Shown here in pieces: positions 12,940 to 24,869 of a stretch of 64,000 nucleotides of DNA. Made by a program: the position numbers and the translations under genes. The stretch's first letter is position 1; each line of letters begins with the position of its first letter. Source of the DNA: Paralvinella palmiformis (lineage: Eukaryota; Annelida; Polychaeta; Terebellida; Alvinellidae); contig JAODUP010000423.1 in the NCBI GenBank assembly GCA_025642065.1, positions 1 through 64,000 of the forward strand. Direction: 5' to 3'. Under the pieces are notes generated by a model. It saw nothing but the letters and a program-made list of their open reading frames with translations. It did no database searches and was not told where the DNA came from.

Positions 12940-13619
12940 TTGTTCATATGGATTCCTGGAAATAGAAGAGACACTGTAAGCAATGACATTTCCGGTACGT
13001 TTTAAGATTATCTTTAATTGTCTTCATGTAAGATCCATAACAAATATAGTCACTAAAGAGTATATCATATTTATCATAAGTACAGCGTATTTTATGCGCA
13101 ATATTTCGCTTGCTGGAGTGATCACCTTTCATATATTGTGCAGGTAAAAACAAAGCAACAAAGGTGAATTTTGGCAGTAGTTCTTAGAGCCAAGCGCACC
13201 TGGCAATAATTTATCCTGGGTTACTTCTCCATTGTGGATAGCTGTTTCTATTTGACAGACACATTCTAAGCCATATGCCAGTACCGGAAGGATAGCAGTA
13301 TTGAATATGTGTGTAATGATGTCGGGGATATTACCATTAACGTTATATATAATTGTCTATATGGCAGTTGAATGGTTGAGTGCACCGCATTACAACAACC
13401 GTGACAATAAGCTTCCTTAGCCAGTTTGTAGCAGGAATAGAGTTCACCTAGAATATTATTCCGAATGCCCGGTGCACATTTATACATAATAGGTTTGTTT
13501 CGGAAGAGAAATAACATGAAACTGTTAACACACAAAGAGTGGTGTCTTTTTTCATTGTGTGATGATTTTGGAATAACATATTGTATTTGGTGACCAATTA
13601 TTATATGAAATCCTACCAT
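12940..13619 (-). pseudogene. LINE ORF2 C-terminal fragment, minus strand
   Basis: Read on the minus strand, the frame around 13320-13140 gives HIFNTAILPVLAYGLECVC, the connection segment after the RT domain (usual form 'ILPVLLYGCE'). It is followed by degenerate sequence that ends near 12940. Upstream (13619-13380) lies KLAKEAYCHGCCNAVH in a second frame, so at least one frameshift separates the parts; stops also occur. It faces the plus-strand LINE fragment at 12219-12935. The catalytic YxDD block is not visible. It could belong to the same insertion after an inversion, or to a separate one. Confidence 0.55.
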
Positions 13620-13624
13620 GATGC

Positions 13625-16600
13625 TTCACATGTTATATTGTTCTATTTGTTCATAATTATATAATTAATTTCATTTGTTAATAAGAAAAATGCCACTTGA
13701 AAATTCATTTCTTAATCTTGGTAACGACTGTTGCAGATATGATTATGATTTAAAAACGACCACATAATTACACATGCATACACTCACAAACGTGTACAGA
13801 AACACTACAACACACATACAAACACTAGCTATTTCCTTCTTTCTGACTGGATATCTGGATGTCTAAATGTCTGTCTATCTGTCCCACGCTCCTAGTTGAC
13901 ATATACAATAAAGCAACACATCCTACACAACCGTTTCTAAACACAAAGGATACCTAAAGTAATCATAATCTAGTCATTTCATAAATCGATGTACCCTTTT
14001 ATCCTTCTGATCAGTTTTGAGTCGAGTTACATAATATATTCTCACTTAAGCATCATTAAGTTTAGACGAAATAGACGAAATCTTTAATGATACGATCATC
14101 AAATAGTCTTCGTTCTCGGTATGACATTTTAAAATGAGTGATGAATAAACTAAATTATCATAAGACAAGATTTTAGTTTTATTAAGCAAGAATGATTTTT
14201 ATAGTAAAATATTGTAAATTCGGAATAGAGTTATTACTTAGAGATTTACTTGTTTTATATATTTCGTATCAGTTTCAAAATAAACGCAATGTTTGTTCCT
14301 GAATACTTTATTTGTGGTCATAAACTGTAAATAATATTTGTTATATTGTTTGTCTGATCGTTGCTATTTATTGTCTTTAATATAATATTGATTATTAATT
14401 TTAAGCCTTTGCCAAAGGTTAAGAATTTTACATGATTAATTATAATCAGCCTAACACATGTACTTTATCGTGTTCATAAAAGCATTATTTCTTCTGTCCG
14501 ATTATCACATACAAAGCAATAGCATTAATGTAATGAGTTGGCGTGATGAAATATAGCGGTTTTCGTTTGTAAGCATTTCCATAAAAATGGTAATTTTATG
14601 TATTAACCAGATATACACCGATTGTACTGTATACTTTAAAAATCGTACTTTTGTTTAATTAATTGCATCATTGTTGTTACCCTATATTACGTTCATAGAC
14701 CCCCCCCCCTCCATTACTCCTGGAGATTCCTAACCTTTTCAAAGAGATCCTTTCTTACGATGTCAAACAAAGTTTATGTCTATCATATTGGAAATATAAT
14801 ATTTTGCAGTTTGTTTAGGTTAGTTGATTCACCACATGCTAGAAAGTGCACATTGTTGACTGTATTTTTTCAACAGAGTTTTAAAATTAATTCTTACAAC
14901 AACAACGAATATATTTAGGCCCATCGTCACTACAATGTTAAAACTATTAGCTGACATTACCTTGTGGGCATCAAGAACGCGTAAAAGTCAGGATGCTGTT
15001 CTTCTGAAAATAACCACTCAGGTTGTTTTTTTCATTAATTGATTTATCATTATTTCCTTCGTAATAATTCGATGACACTGCTTAGAAAAACATAACAGCT
15101 ATCGTGAATCATTCAGAATAAAAAGGATGCTTTTACAGTAATCAAAAACTACTTTGAATTTAAAAGACAAAGCATCGATTTCACCAAATATAATTGTTTA
15201 TACAAGTTAGTTTGTTCTCTATTTATTATTTTTACTTAGATCTGCATCCTTCTATCATTCTATTCGAATCAAACTTAACTATTGATAGTATCCATCCGTA
15301 TATACACGGCTATCGTATGGTATACCTTAGTATTATATTTATGATTGAAACACGAGAAATGTATTTTAGTAATATATATTTGCTGTTATTTATATTAAAG
15401 GAATGCCTACGAATTTACATATTCAATCGGCAAATATGACAAATGTAGTATCCTGAAACAATAATAACGCCTGTTTCTGGTATTTGGTATTTAAAGATAT
15501 TTAAATCACATCCTTATCTTCTTTACTTCTTATTGTTTAATATTATTTTCATAGTGTGAAAAACATCGACAACTACAAAGCTTGATATCAAACATATTTT
15601 CCATTCCCCGTCCCGTTAGGTCTGTGTTTCATTTTCACCTAAAGCTACTTTTCAGTTTCTGAAACAATTAACAAGACACAACCTCTCAGCAGAACTAGAT
15701 ATATCTGCCAAACTGTTAAAACGACGCTTACCATTCACTTCTTTTTCTAAATGGCATACGATAATGTACATATAAAGCCGGTGATAGCCATATTATACTA
15801 TGGTTATTAAATTATAACTTGATAGCATTTATCTAAATTAATCGCATGTAGCATCAACCAAATTCCATTACGCTATTCTTTTCTGGAACCGTTGCTGTTA
15901 TACATGCTTCATCCATAAAGAAAATGTCTTGCTTCATTTCATACACAACTTTTGCCTTCCCACTATAACTATGATCCTCATCAACCACTAGCAAGCCAGA
16001 TCATTGTTATTATTATTAGTTTCATTGGAATGGCATCTATTGCCACCGGTTATTATTGAGTGTTTTAACCTTTATCCAATCGTAATTGTGAATTCCCTAA
16101 AAGAAAGAAGGGCAAAGAACAGTACCTGCTGTCATGGTAAAACGTGTAAACATTTCTATTAGGTTGTTTTGAACAGGAATATTTGATAACTACGAAATTC
16201 GGAGAAAAGAAACACATAGTATATTTACTTGTATCATAAGTGACACAGATTAAAGCGTAAAACTATTTTAATAATATGATTTGTAAAGTAAAATCAAAAT
16301 GGTTGTGATCATTGTAAATCAGCAAATGACTGTATCTTGAAAGTTATAAACTAATGTATATGCTATATCAATGGTGTTATTGAGTAATTCCTAAGTAGGT
16401 TCATTTATTTAATTTTGTGTTTCCAATATATATCCATGTTGTGGGTTCTAATCCGATTAATACCTATTTTGTGGGAAACGTTTCTCTAAGGGTGTCCCAA
16501 TTGGCTATACGTCTGAGGGATTATCAGTACCGAATCTAAACAAACCAACTCACTTATTTAACTTATCAATTTATTGACGTAAACTAAAATTTTAAGTTGA

Positions 16601-17095
16601 TACTTTGGTTACAGGTCTCGATGTACTGATGTGATATCATTTCATAAATGAATTAACCTGTACACTGAATGTGCTAGATACATCTTAATTTGTTCACATA
16701 TAATTAAGAAGACGAAATATGTATTCATCTAGAATCTCAAGTTGCACTTAGAGAATTGTGTGTGGCATAGTAATGAAGCCATAAGGATCACCTAATAATC
16801 TAATCACCGACAGCGTCCATGTCCATATAGTTATATATGCAATCAGGAATAGAAGACTAATTACTTCTGTGTAACAAACAATATGCAAGCAAGATCAAAT
16901 AGGCGAGGATGGTTTAATTAGCGAATTGTTGTGTCGTAATAAGTCACACTCCCACAGCTGCATATTAATTGGTACGTCATGACACCAAGAACCGCAATGC
17001 TGTGTTATCATTTAGTGCATTTTAATCAACAACCTATATTATATATTGAAGCATAATATATTTATAATAACCTTTTTTTCAAACTCTGCAATAAA

Positions 17096-17098
<3 letters not shown>
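13625..17098. other. Unannotated AT-rich DNA
   Basis: No transposon or gene motif is recognised. A homopolymer C run lies at 14701-14710. The open frame at 15194-15439 is AT-driven and has no known domain. Confidence 0.45.
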
Positions 17099-17099
<1 letters not shown>

Positions 17100-17141
<42 letters not shown>

Positions 17142-17174
17142 GTGTGTGCGTGTGTGTGTGTGTGTGTGTGTCTC

Positions 17175-17218
<44 letters not shown>

Positions 17219-17338
17219 TGGGTGTGTGTGAGTGCGAGTGTGTATGCGTGTGTGTACGTATATATATATGTGTGTGTATATATGTGTGTGTATATGTGTA
17301 TATGTGTATATGCGTATGTGTGTATACATGCATATGTG

Positions 17339-17369
<31 letters not shown>

Positions 17370-17400
17370 CTTTGCGTGTGTGTGTGCGTGTGTGTGTCCT
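17100..17400. repeat. (TA)n (TG)n (TC)n (TG/TA)n compound microsatellite
   Basis: TA to about 17139, TG to about 17170, TC to about 17217, then alternating TG and TATG blocks to about 17400. Long open frames on both strands here are produced by the repeat. Confidence 0.97.
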
Positions 17401-17640
17401 TTATGTTACATATAATAAAGGCGTGGGCTCAGGTTTTCGTGATGTTTATAATTCTTATAGAATTATGATCAAACGACTACTACCTAAATAGAAAACAAAT
17501 TTTATATATTAGTACATATATAACGCAGCTATAACTGGAAATAAAGCATATATATCAGTACATATAATATCTATTATGATAATAATTCTAATACCTCCGA
17601 CAATAGCAGAAATAATAGTATTTTCAATCAGCCCAAAATA

Positions 17641-17680
17641 GCACGACTAGTTTCGCTTATAAGAAACCTTTATCAAGTGC
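17641..17680 (-). ncRNA. Decayed hammerhead-ribozyme-like motif B
   Basis: On the minus strand the order is: stem I arm GCAC, core box TTGATAA (consensus CTGATGA), a 15-nt segment in the stem II position, GAAA, a tiny stem III with C-UA-G, the cleavage triplet GTC, and the closing stem I arm GTGC. Stem I pairs perfectly over 4 bp. The architecture matches the short-stem-III hammerheads known from Penelope-like elements and retrozymes. Two core-box changes (C3 to T, G8 to A) and a poorly pairing stem II make it almost surely inactive. Confidence 0.42.
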
Positions 17681-18461
17681 ATGTGTCTAAAGTATTTACT
17701 TTGCCAGCAATATTTATACCAGAATTCCCCAGCTAGTTTTAAATTTCAAACCAGAATCTAGAAACTGTTAACCTTTGTAGCCTTTGTCTAGAACGAAGCG
17801 CTGTTACTATAATCAAAACAACTGTTTTGATTAGAGTAATTGAAAATAAACCAACTTTCCAATTTTTCTTTCATAGCTGTAAAGATACCAAAACACACAT
17901 ATTAATAGTAATTAACTGTGTGTACTGAAATCTAACTGCTGTCAGTAATAAATGTTTGTTGTAGGTTCGGTTGAGATCTACTTCAGGAAATATTGCTTTG
18001 TTTTACTGAAGTAATTACTATAGTAATTTACTGAAGTAATTATTATAATTGGGTTTAAGTTGTTTTACTGGAGATGTGTTAAAAGAAAATTTATAAGGAT
18101 AGTTAAGGCGCTGGCACAGGTGTTATACTTTCATTCAAACAACAATTATAACTCCAAACTGATTTGTTTAAAAATATTTAATTGAAACATAATTAATTAC
18201 CGTTAAAATTAGAGAAAAATGAAAGAAAAAAACAAATTTCTAAAATAATCCAGAAGAGGATAATCTAAATATAAAAAAGAAACTATGATTAAAACAAAAC
18301 CAGGCTTTGTGTCGAACACTACGGCCAAGAAAGATTAAACCTAAAATGGAGAAATAAAATATTAATACACAGTATGAATAATGTGTGAATAATATAAGCA
18401 TAAATCAGAATAAATTCAGATTAATACTAATAGCAGCGATATAACACGACTCAACCCAATA

Positions 18462-18503
18462 GCAACGACCGATTTCGACCTATTCAAGTGTTCATCAGGT
18501 TGC
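18462..18503 (-). ncRNA. Hammerhead-ribozyme-like motif A at a LINE ORF end
   Basis: On the minus strand: stem I arm GCAAC, intact core CTGATGA, a 15-nt stem II segment, intact GAAA, short stem III with cleavage triplet GTC, then the closing arm GTTGC. Stem I pairs perfectly over 5 bp and all core bases are present. In stem II only the distal C-G and U-A pairs remain; the three basal positions are mismatched, so activity is doubtful. The core box overlaps the final codons and the TGA stop of the adjacent I-type LINE. The identification rests on motif order and pairing seen by eye. Confidence 0.5.
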
Positions 18504-18972
18504 ATAGAATGTCTAACGTTACCTTTTCTTGTCTTGTTGTCTTAAGGGGAATTGATACCCCATGGCCTCTGATACCCCATGGCCTGTTTGTTAGTTTTAT
18601 GCAGAATCTACTGCAGAACATATGGTTATCTCTTAAGAAGGGGTAATTGGTCTTGGGGATGATTGTTGATCGTCGTATGATAAATTTTGCTTTATCTAAT
18701 GCGGGAAGGGAATGTTGGACCGGGAGTAGATTTAGTTTAATTCTTTGTAGAATATTGGATAGTCCGGGATATTCTATCAGGTAGTGGGTTGGATCAAAAC
18801 GGCTTTGACACACATTACATATGGTGTGTTTGTCAGAAGTCTTGAAACTCTTGGAATAGGAGTGACATCTTAGTAGTCTTAGTTGGGTGTCTATATATCT
18901 ATTTGGGCGTATTCTATGTACTGAGATATCAAGTACCAGTTGCAGTCGTGGAGTAGTCACTGTGTCTCTCAT
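18484..18972 (-). pseudogene. C-terminal domain of the I-type LINE ORF2
   Basis: An open stretch of 162 codons ends at the ORF2 stop. It contains ICNVCQSRFDPTHYLIEYP, the CxxC...H...C finger common at the C-terminus of RNase H-bearing LINEs; the usual last Cys ('ECP') is Tyr here. The last residues are CNLMNT, and their codons lie within the hammerhead-like motif. A 17-bp tandem duplication at about 18549-18584 disturbs the frame (CCATGG appears twice). Earlier parts of the ORF are broken, so this stretch is not a functional protein by itself. Confidence 0.75.
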
Positions 18973-18989
18973 AATATTGAATTTCTTAG

Positions 18990-19440
18990 GGATTTGTCAT
19001 CCTAGAGCTCCAATAGTTTGCTCACATGTCTGTACAGTGTCAGGGTTTGTCGCTAAATTAGCAAGTCGGTCAGCTTATTCGTTGCCGAGGATCCCGACGT
19101 GGCTTGGTATCCAGTATTAAGATGTTGGGCTTCATCCTATACGTGATGGGCTGTTTCTCAGTATGTCGATGGGGTGTGTTTTTGAAGAGCAGCCGTAGAG
19201 TCAGTGTATGTGACTATCTTCTGGTGCAGAGTACGGTGTGTTCTGCATCATCGGAGTGTCTCTAGGAGGGCAGTACGTTAGGTTAAAGTTATAGGACTGA
19301 ACTGAGAGAGTCTACCTGAGATGGACGATTCATCGGGAGAGTAAGACGGCCAACCGGTATTACCAGTCTCGTGTTGTCTACCGTCTGTGTACCAGTGTGT
19401 GGGTGAGAAAGATTTCTGATTCTGGAGTTCGCGGCGTTTA
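18990..19440 (-). pseudogene. RNase H domain of the I-type LINE
   Basis: Read on the minus strand: HWYTDGRQHETGNTGW (first catalytic Asp in YTDG), then RTALLETLR (catalytic Glu), then VTYTDSTAALQ (second Asp in YTDS), and after a frameshift WIPSHVGILGNE followed by a stop and ADRLAN (the closing 'W.PSH.G..GNE.AD..A' motif). All four signature blocks survive despite at least three stops. The domain would degrade the RNA strand during target-primed reverse transcription. Its presence is the main reason for placing the element in the I group. Confidence 0.85.
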
Positions 19441-19883
19441 ATGCTGCGACCAGGTCGTCTTTCTTAGGGTGATCACGGGAGATGTTTACCTCGAATTGGG
19501 GGATTAACCACGGGGTTTGGGTTGGACTAGGGTGGGTGGATTAGTGGTATTGGAAAGTCCTTTTGGATTGCCGCTGCATTGAGGGCCCAAGTGATAGGCC
19601 ATTCTGGATGTAATCCTGGACTACTTGGATAATGGGTGTGGGCTGTGGTCTTGTGGCAGCTCTGATAATGTAGTTGATAGTAGCCCTTTAATCTCGGTCT
19701 TTATAGCAGGGTCATCTGCTTCGGCGTAGACAAGGGCTGTTGGGGTTGGTCTGGGAGGCCTAAATAGATTCTGAGTTAGTTTATGGCTGAAAGAGACGCC
19801 ACCAGAAGAACCTGTGCGGAATATGTGAGAACTGTCTTAATCAGTGATCTATAAAGTGTAAGGAGCATGGAAATGGAAACTCC

Positions 19884-21165
19884 TTAACTGCTGTTGGCGA
19901 TTATTTTAAGGATGTTCAGTCGGCTGGTGAGTTTTTCTTTAATGTATTTGACGTGGGGGGTTAAATATAGTTTGTCGTCTATGACTATTCCCAGATACTT
20001 ATAAGATCTTACTAAATCTAATGGCTGTTCTCCGATAGTGAATAAGATGAATAAGCTGTGGCCTGGAATGAAAGAGCATGGTTTTAGTCTTGGAAGCTGA
20101 GAAGAAAAGTCCAAGACTTTCCGCAGCTGTCATCAGTCGTTGAAGTGCATGTTGCATTCTTCGGAATGGATGACTCCATTACAAATGACGACATGGTGGT
20201 CGGCGTATGCGTGGAATGTTGTCCCGGTGGTGACAGCAAGTGTAAGTGTAATAATGTGGGTCCTAGAATAGATCCTTATGGAAGGCCTGTGTCTGTGGGG
20301 TGTTCGTTGGAGCTTAATAATTGGAGGGCTACTACTATAGTTATGTTTGTAAGATCGTTCTTGAGCCATGCTAGGATCGTACCTTTGAACCCGAGGGTTA
20401 TTAAAGAGTCTAAAATAGCTTCTGGTTAAGCTCTTTCAACGGCCTTGTCCAGATCGGGGAAGATCTGAGCGGTTGTCTTATTCTTGCCGTTGGATTTTCT
20501 CCCGTTATTTATGTCACCAATGAGTTGGGCTATGGCGTCAGTAGTCGATTTTCCTCGTACATATCGGAAGAGATTCTGGTGGGCTGGGACGAGCCAGGTT
20601 AGTGTGTTGGTAATCAACTTCTCCATAACCTTAGATATGTTTTGGGGGAGGTATATGGGTCTGTAGGACGACCCACCAGACTTTGGAATAGGTATGACCT
20701 TGGCCTTCTTCCATTGTGCTGGTAGACTACCTACCCTGTTGCCACGAGCTATTATACAATCCAAGTAATATTTCTAAGAAGATCTGGGGGGCCTTCATGA
20801 CAAATTCATAGGAGAATGTGTCCTTACCTGGTGTAGTTATTTTAACAGCTTTGAGGGCGTTATTCAATTCGTACATGAAAAAAGTTCGGTCAGTGCTGGC
20901 CTTTTTTTGGATAGCTTCTTGGATGGCTGAATAGCGTTCTTCGTGCCTGTCGCTAAGTACATGTTGGATCTTTAGTGTTGGGTGTGTGCTGCTGCTCGGG
21001 TAGTAAAATATTTTGAACCGTTGAACCTTTAAGCTTCCGAATTTCAGACCATAATAGGCTGGTATTCATCGAGGAGAGTTTCTCACACCAATCATCCCAA
21101 GCCTTGGTCTGAAGGTTGGGAAGGTAATTTGACCATAATAGGTCAGAATACGATGTTAGTTGATA
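19884..21165 (-). pseudogene. Reverse transcriptase part of the I-type LINE
   Basis: The N-terminal part, around 20920-20770, reads FFMYELNNALKAVKITTPGK. It continues as WKKAKVIPIPKSGGSSYRPI at about 20715-20655, which is RT motifs 0-2 in the usual 'W..A.V.PIPK.G....YRPIS.L' form, followed by DLDKAVERA at about 20450 (motif A, usually DLxKAFD/E). Motif C at about 20205 reads YADHHVV where an active enzyme has YADD: the second catalytic Asp is His (GAC to CAC). After it comes SYKYLGIVIDDKL (20014-19980), the 'YLG' thumb motif. Several frameshifts separate these pieces. Confidence 0.87.
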
Positions 21166-21169
21166 TTAA

Positions 21170-22000
21170 ATATATTTAATATAATACGAATGCGAATCAA
21201 CGTTTTCTATGTCAACAAAACATCCAGCTAATGTTTAAAATTAAATATAAAACTAATATGTGTGCCTATGCTATGAAGGTATTAACCAGATAAGATACTA
21301 ATCATGTACCCATTTGAATACCTGTAAACCTTGTAACTTTTATATAATTGTATTTGTGCCGGTTGCCATAACATACTTTCAGAACTGTCCAGAATATATA
21401 TATATATTGGCTATTGAATAATTTTAGTTTCTGTCTATTTCCGTTCATAGAAGTAAGCGTGTGCTTGCAATTATCCATGCATTTGTTTCATAAAACTGTT
21501 TTGTTATTCAATGCAAACTGTTTGGCCATATTTACCAATAGTCATCCTGATTTCTGAAAATTAATTTAGGTTATGTTGAAGCATTCTCCGGAGCATGAAT
21601 TTCACATGTGATTTTAAATAGAAGCAACTTCTTAAAACTAACTTTTGGTCAGATTAAATTTTAAAATATTAACATCATTCTGTATATATAAAAGAATAGC
21701 CATTATAAGTAGGATATTGAACTTTAACTTAAGCTATACTAATATGTCTTTAAAACATATTAATCAAGACATTTTTAAATGGGTATTATCATTTAATTGT
21801 ATATCATTTACAGATAAAAAAGGCGACGAAAAACAATTTATCGATGATATCTTATCACAACCTATGCCATTCCTCTATATTTTCACAGCAAAATCAGGAC
21901 TAATTGATTGAATGCAATTAATGGCCACATGCAGACATTTCTATACTTTGATATTCGTGGGATTTCTATTTTGCATGTAATTTAGTTTATCGAGAATAAC
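21170..22000. other. Unannotated AT-rich DNA
   Basis: A plus-strand open frame at 21645-21911 (88 codons) is AT-rich in codon use and matches no family I know. Nothing else is seen. Confidence 0.4.

Positions 22001-22001
<1 letters not shown>

Positions 22002-22070
<69 letters not shown>
22002..22070. repeat. (AAT)n microsatellite
   Basis: About 23 uninterrupted AAT units. Confidence 0.97.
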
Positions 22071-22071
<1 letters not shown>

Positions 22072-22739
22072 TGTACTTATGTACTAAATATTTACCATCT
22101 TTTATATATCCCATAACTCATTTCTACCAAAGCGAAAAACAAGACTATGCTTTCTTACAATAGAGTTGAATTAGAATGATTTTTGTGTACAGTGAGTACA
22201 AAATAAGATTCATAATTGATAGATTTTAGTCTTGATGTTTGTTTAAAAATATATTTGTAGTTATAGGCATAAGTAATTAATTAACATGAACTATTAGCGA
22301 TAGTTGATCAACTATGGTTATAACTAAAAACACTTTAATTGCATCAACAAATGTTTCAACCATTATCTACTTTAAGGTATTCAAGCTACCGCGTTGTATC
22401 CCTATTGATTCATCTTAGTGACTACAATGTAGTAAATCAGGCATGAATTGTTGTTGTTGCGTGTATCATGAGTTTAGCTAATTATATTATTAAGATGATA
22501 AAAATGATTTAATAATGTTTTATAAATACATAAAATTATCATATTTATATCAATCACAATTAATTATCCATATTTTATTTGTTATCATATTTTCCTAATT
22601 CGTAAACACACTCAAAGACGCCATTAATGTATACTACCGAGCTTGTTTACTAAAGTTCTCCGACCCTAACGGCTTTGTGTCATAACATAATGACATTATA
22701 ACAACTAATTTATATACCCATAGATTGGTCACTAATACA

Positions 22740-23310
22740 ATATTGTGGAATTGGGGAGTTTATCATAGGACTATAAAAAGGAAAATAATATATGTTTAAC
22801 TGATTTTGCGATAATGTATTTAGTATCATTATGTGACAGTCATGTTTTTTGTTTTGTTTCTAAAGTAAGCCAATGTTGTCATTTAATATGTGACTTTCAC
22901 AACCTATTACTATATTGCAATATTTTCCTAAATAAATCATAGCAAGATATGGGATTAAAAATACAGTTGCTAAAAATGTTATAGATAAGTACAACCCCCT
23001 TGGCTTTAAGTGCCACATAAGATGGATATTTGATTGACATCATCCTGTACGTTTCAGCCCTTCCATTATACTGATACGTATCTGGTAAATCCAATGGAAT
23101 CTCGGTCAATTGGTTCGTACCGATCTCAATCCGGGAATGAGATTCTGGAAATCTAATAAAAGACGTTCTAAACATATCAACAACATTTATGCTTCGATAG
23201 GCTAGAGTAAGGACGGCAATAGCCTGCTATATTGCATAAAAGGGTTTAATAATAGGAAAATATAATATTGGATCTCGATATATTCTAAAACATCATCTTA
23301 GAGTTTGATC
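22740..23310 (+). repeat. Dispersed repeat R3, copy a
   Basis: Collinear with 38380-38960 in the same orientation. Shared blocks: GACAGTCA(T/C)G, TTTCACAACC.ATTA, AGCAAGATATG, GGAATCT.GGTCA/TTAGTCA, AATCTAATAAAA, and GTGTTATATTGCA against TGCTATATTGCA. Divergence is high. No coding potential is evident, and the family is unknown. Confidence 0.7.
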
Positions 23311-23339
23311 AGTTCTAAAATTACAAGAATGACAAAATA

Positions 23340-23800
23340 CATAACACTATATGAATGTGGCAAAACCCTTTATTCAAGATTAATAGTGTCGTTGTTTTGT
23401 GGAATACATTAATTTTTTCTGATTCGTCTAATTGTCACAGTTATGATTATAGTAACTGCCATTTACTATTTCATCTGTTGCAATGCCATTGTCTTCAGCA
23501 GCAGTTCAACTACCTTTATTCCGATTTAAGGTCTTTAAACGGTGCATAATGTCCAGAGAAATCTTCCGAAAGCATCATTTACGAGTTCAGTTTGAACGCA
23601 TCAATGAAATGTAACTCTGAAGTAAGAAACGAATTACTAAAATTCTTAGCAGATGGCCAAAATTGATATCGTAGTTTCAAGGCTTATGTTATAGAAATTA
23701 ACATAAACCTTCAAGAGATAATTAATTAGTCACATATCCGAAAAGAGAATGATTTAATGTTTGAATATTTACAAGATGTACAGTGTGTAGCCAATTAACA
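23340..23800 (+). repeat. Dispersed repeat R4, copy a
   Basis: Collinear with about 59150-59600. Landmarks are TAATGTCCAGAGAAA, GAAAGCAT, a GTAACTCTGAA block, TTAGCAGATG, and a final GAGAATGATTTAATGTTTGAATATTT region. The copies are old and the class is unknown. Confidence 0.65.
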
Positions 23801-23908
23801 TTAATCAACTGTTTAATAAGTGCTATCCATTATTTGAAATTAAAGCATCAGCTATAATCAGTTGTAAATCGTGTTAAGGTATCAACGACTATCTGCATAT
23901 ACGATACA

Positions 23909-24225
<317 letters not shown>

Positions 24226-24612
24226 TTCTAATCTCAGAATATATACTATACATAAAGGGTTCCTTTCCAGCACACAGAAAATTATAAATTATATAACAGC
24301 AATCATGCATTTGGCATCACCACATTACACATTGGTGTGTCTTCGATTATTCCTAATGCATCAGTAAAATTATAGCGGTTAAAAAGTATAGTATATTGAC
24401 ATATGAATATCTGAATAGGTTACACTTAATACATTAAGCTATTGTAACTTCCTGTTATATGACATAGCTGATTAATACGTGAATTACCTTCATCGAATTC
24501 AGAATGGTGTATCTTCCAGGGTGTCAAATATGTTCCAATAGTCCCATGTTATACCAAATACTTAACAACTACATTGGCTGCATGTTAGATAACATATCCA
24601 TTTCATACACAA

Positions 24613-24617
<5 letters not shown>

Positions 24618-24675
<58 letters not shown>
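24618..24675. repeat. (AT)n microsatellite
   Basis: Pure AT run. Confidence 0.97.
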
Positions 24676-24678
<3 letters not shown>

Positions 24679-24840
24679 ACATAAAGTCTAATACCCGCCA
24701 TCGTTCGGATACTAGTCATACACTCTAATTAACTGCTCCATCACAGCTCGACTTCCAAGTAACGATTTATTGCGCCTTCTTGGTGATAGCATTTGTGAAT
24801 AAAGCTGAGACATGATTGCACTGCACAATCCTAGATTACT

Positions 24841-24869
24841 GTCATCATCATCATCATCATCATCATCAT
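24841..24869. repeat. (CAT)n microsatellite
   Basis: About nine trinucleotide units. Confidence 0.95.

Larger units (their letters stand above)
18462..21165 (-). mobile_element. 5'-truncated I-type LINE (RT plus RNase H)
   Basis: A non-LTR retrotransposon lies on the minus strand. In order from 21165 downward it carries the segment before the RT (SLLWSEIRKLK), RT motifs, RNase H motifs, a C-terminal CCHC-like region and a stop at about 18489. No endonuclease or ORF1 is present, so the insertion is 5'-truncated, as is common for LINEs. An RNase H domain in a LINE points to the I group (I, Nimb or a relative). The copy is dead through stops, frameshifts and a lost RT catalytic residue. A hammerhead-like motif overlaps its 3' coding end. 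Confidence 0.88.

Noticed and set aside
17039..17491. Long open frames of His-Thr, Ile-Tyr and Cys-Val repeats on both strands
   Set aside because: They are translations of dinucleotide microsatellites. The same applies to frames at 831-1274, 23848-24147, 45111-45548, 48711-49025, 51135-51479 and 58497-58946.
20145..20429. 94-codon Cys-rich plus-strand frame
   Set aside because: It is the antisense shadow of the RT region of the I-type LINE.
21645..21911. 88-codon AT-rich frame as a gene
   Set aside because: No domain, no splice context and no second copy; its length is not remarkable for this composition.
24841..24869. A CRISPR-like or satellite array
   Set aside because: It is a plain trinucleotide repeat. 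No direct-repeat/spacer structure occurs anywhere in the window.
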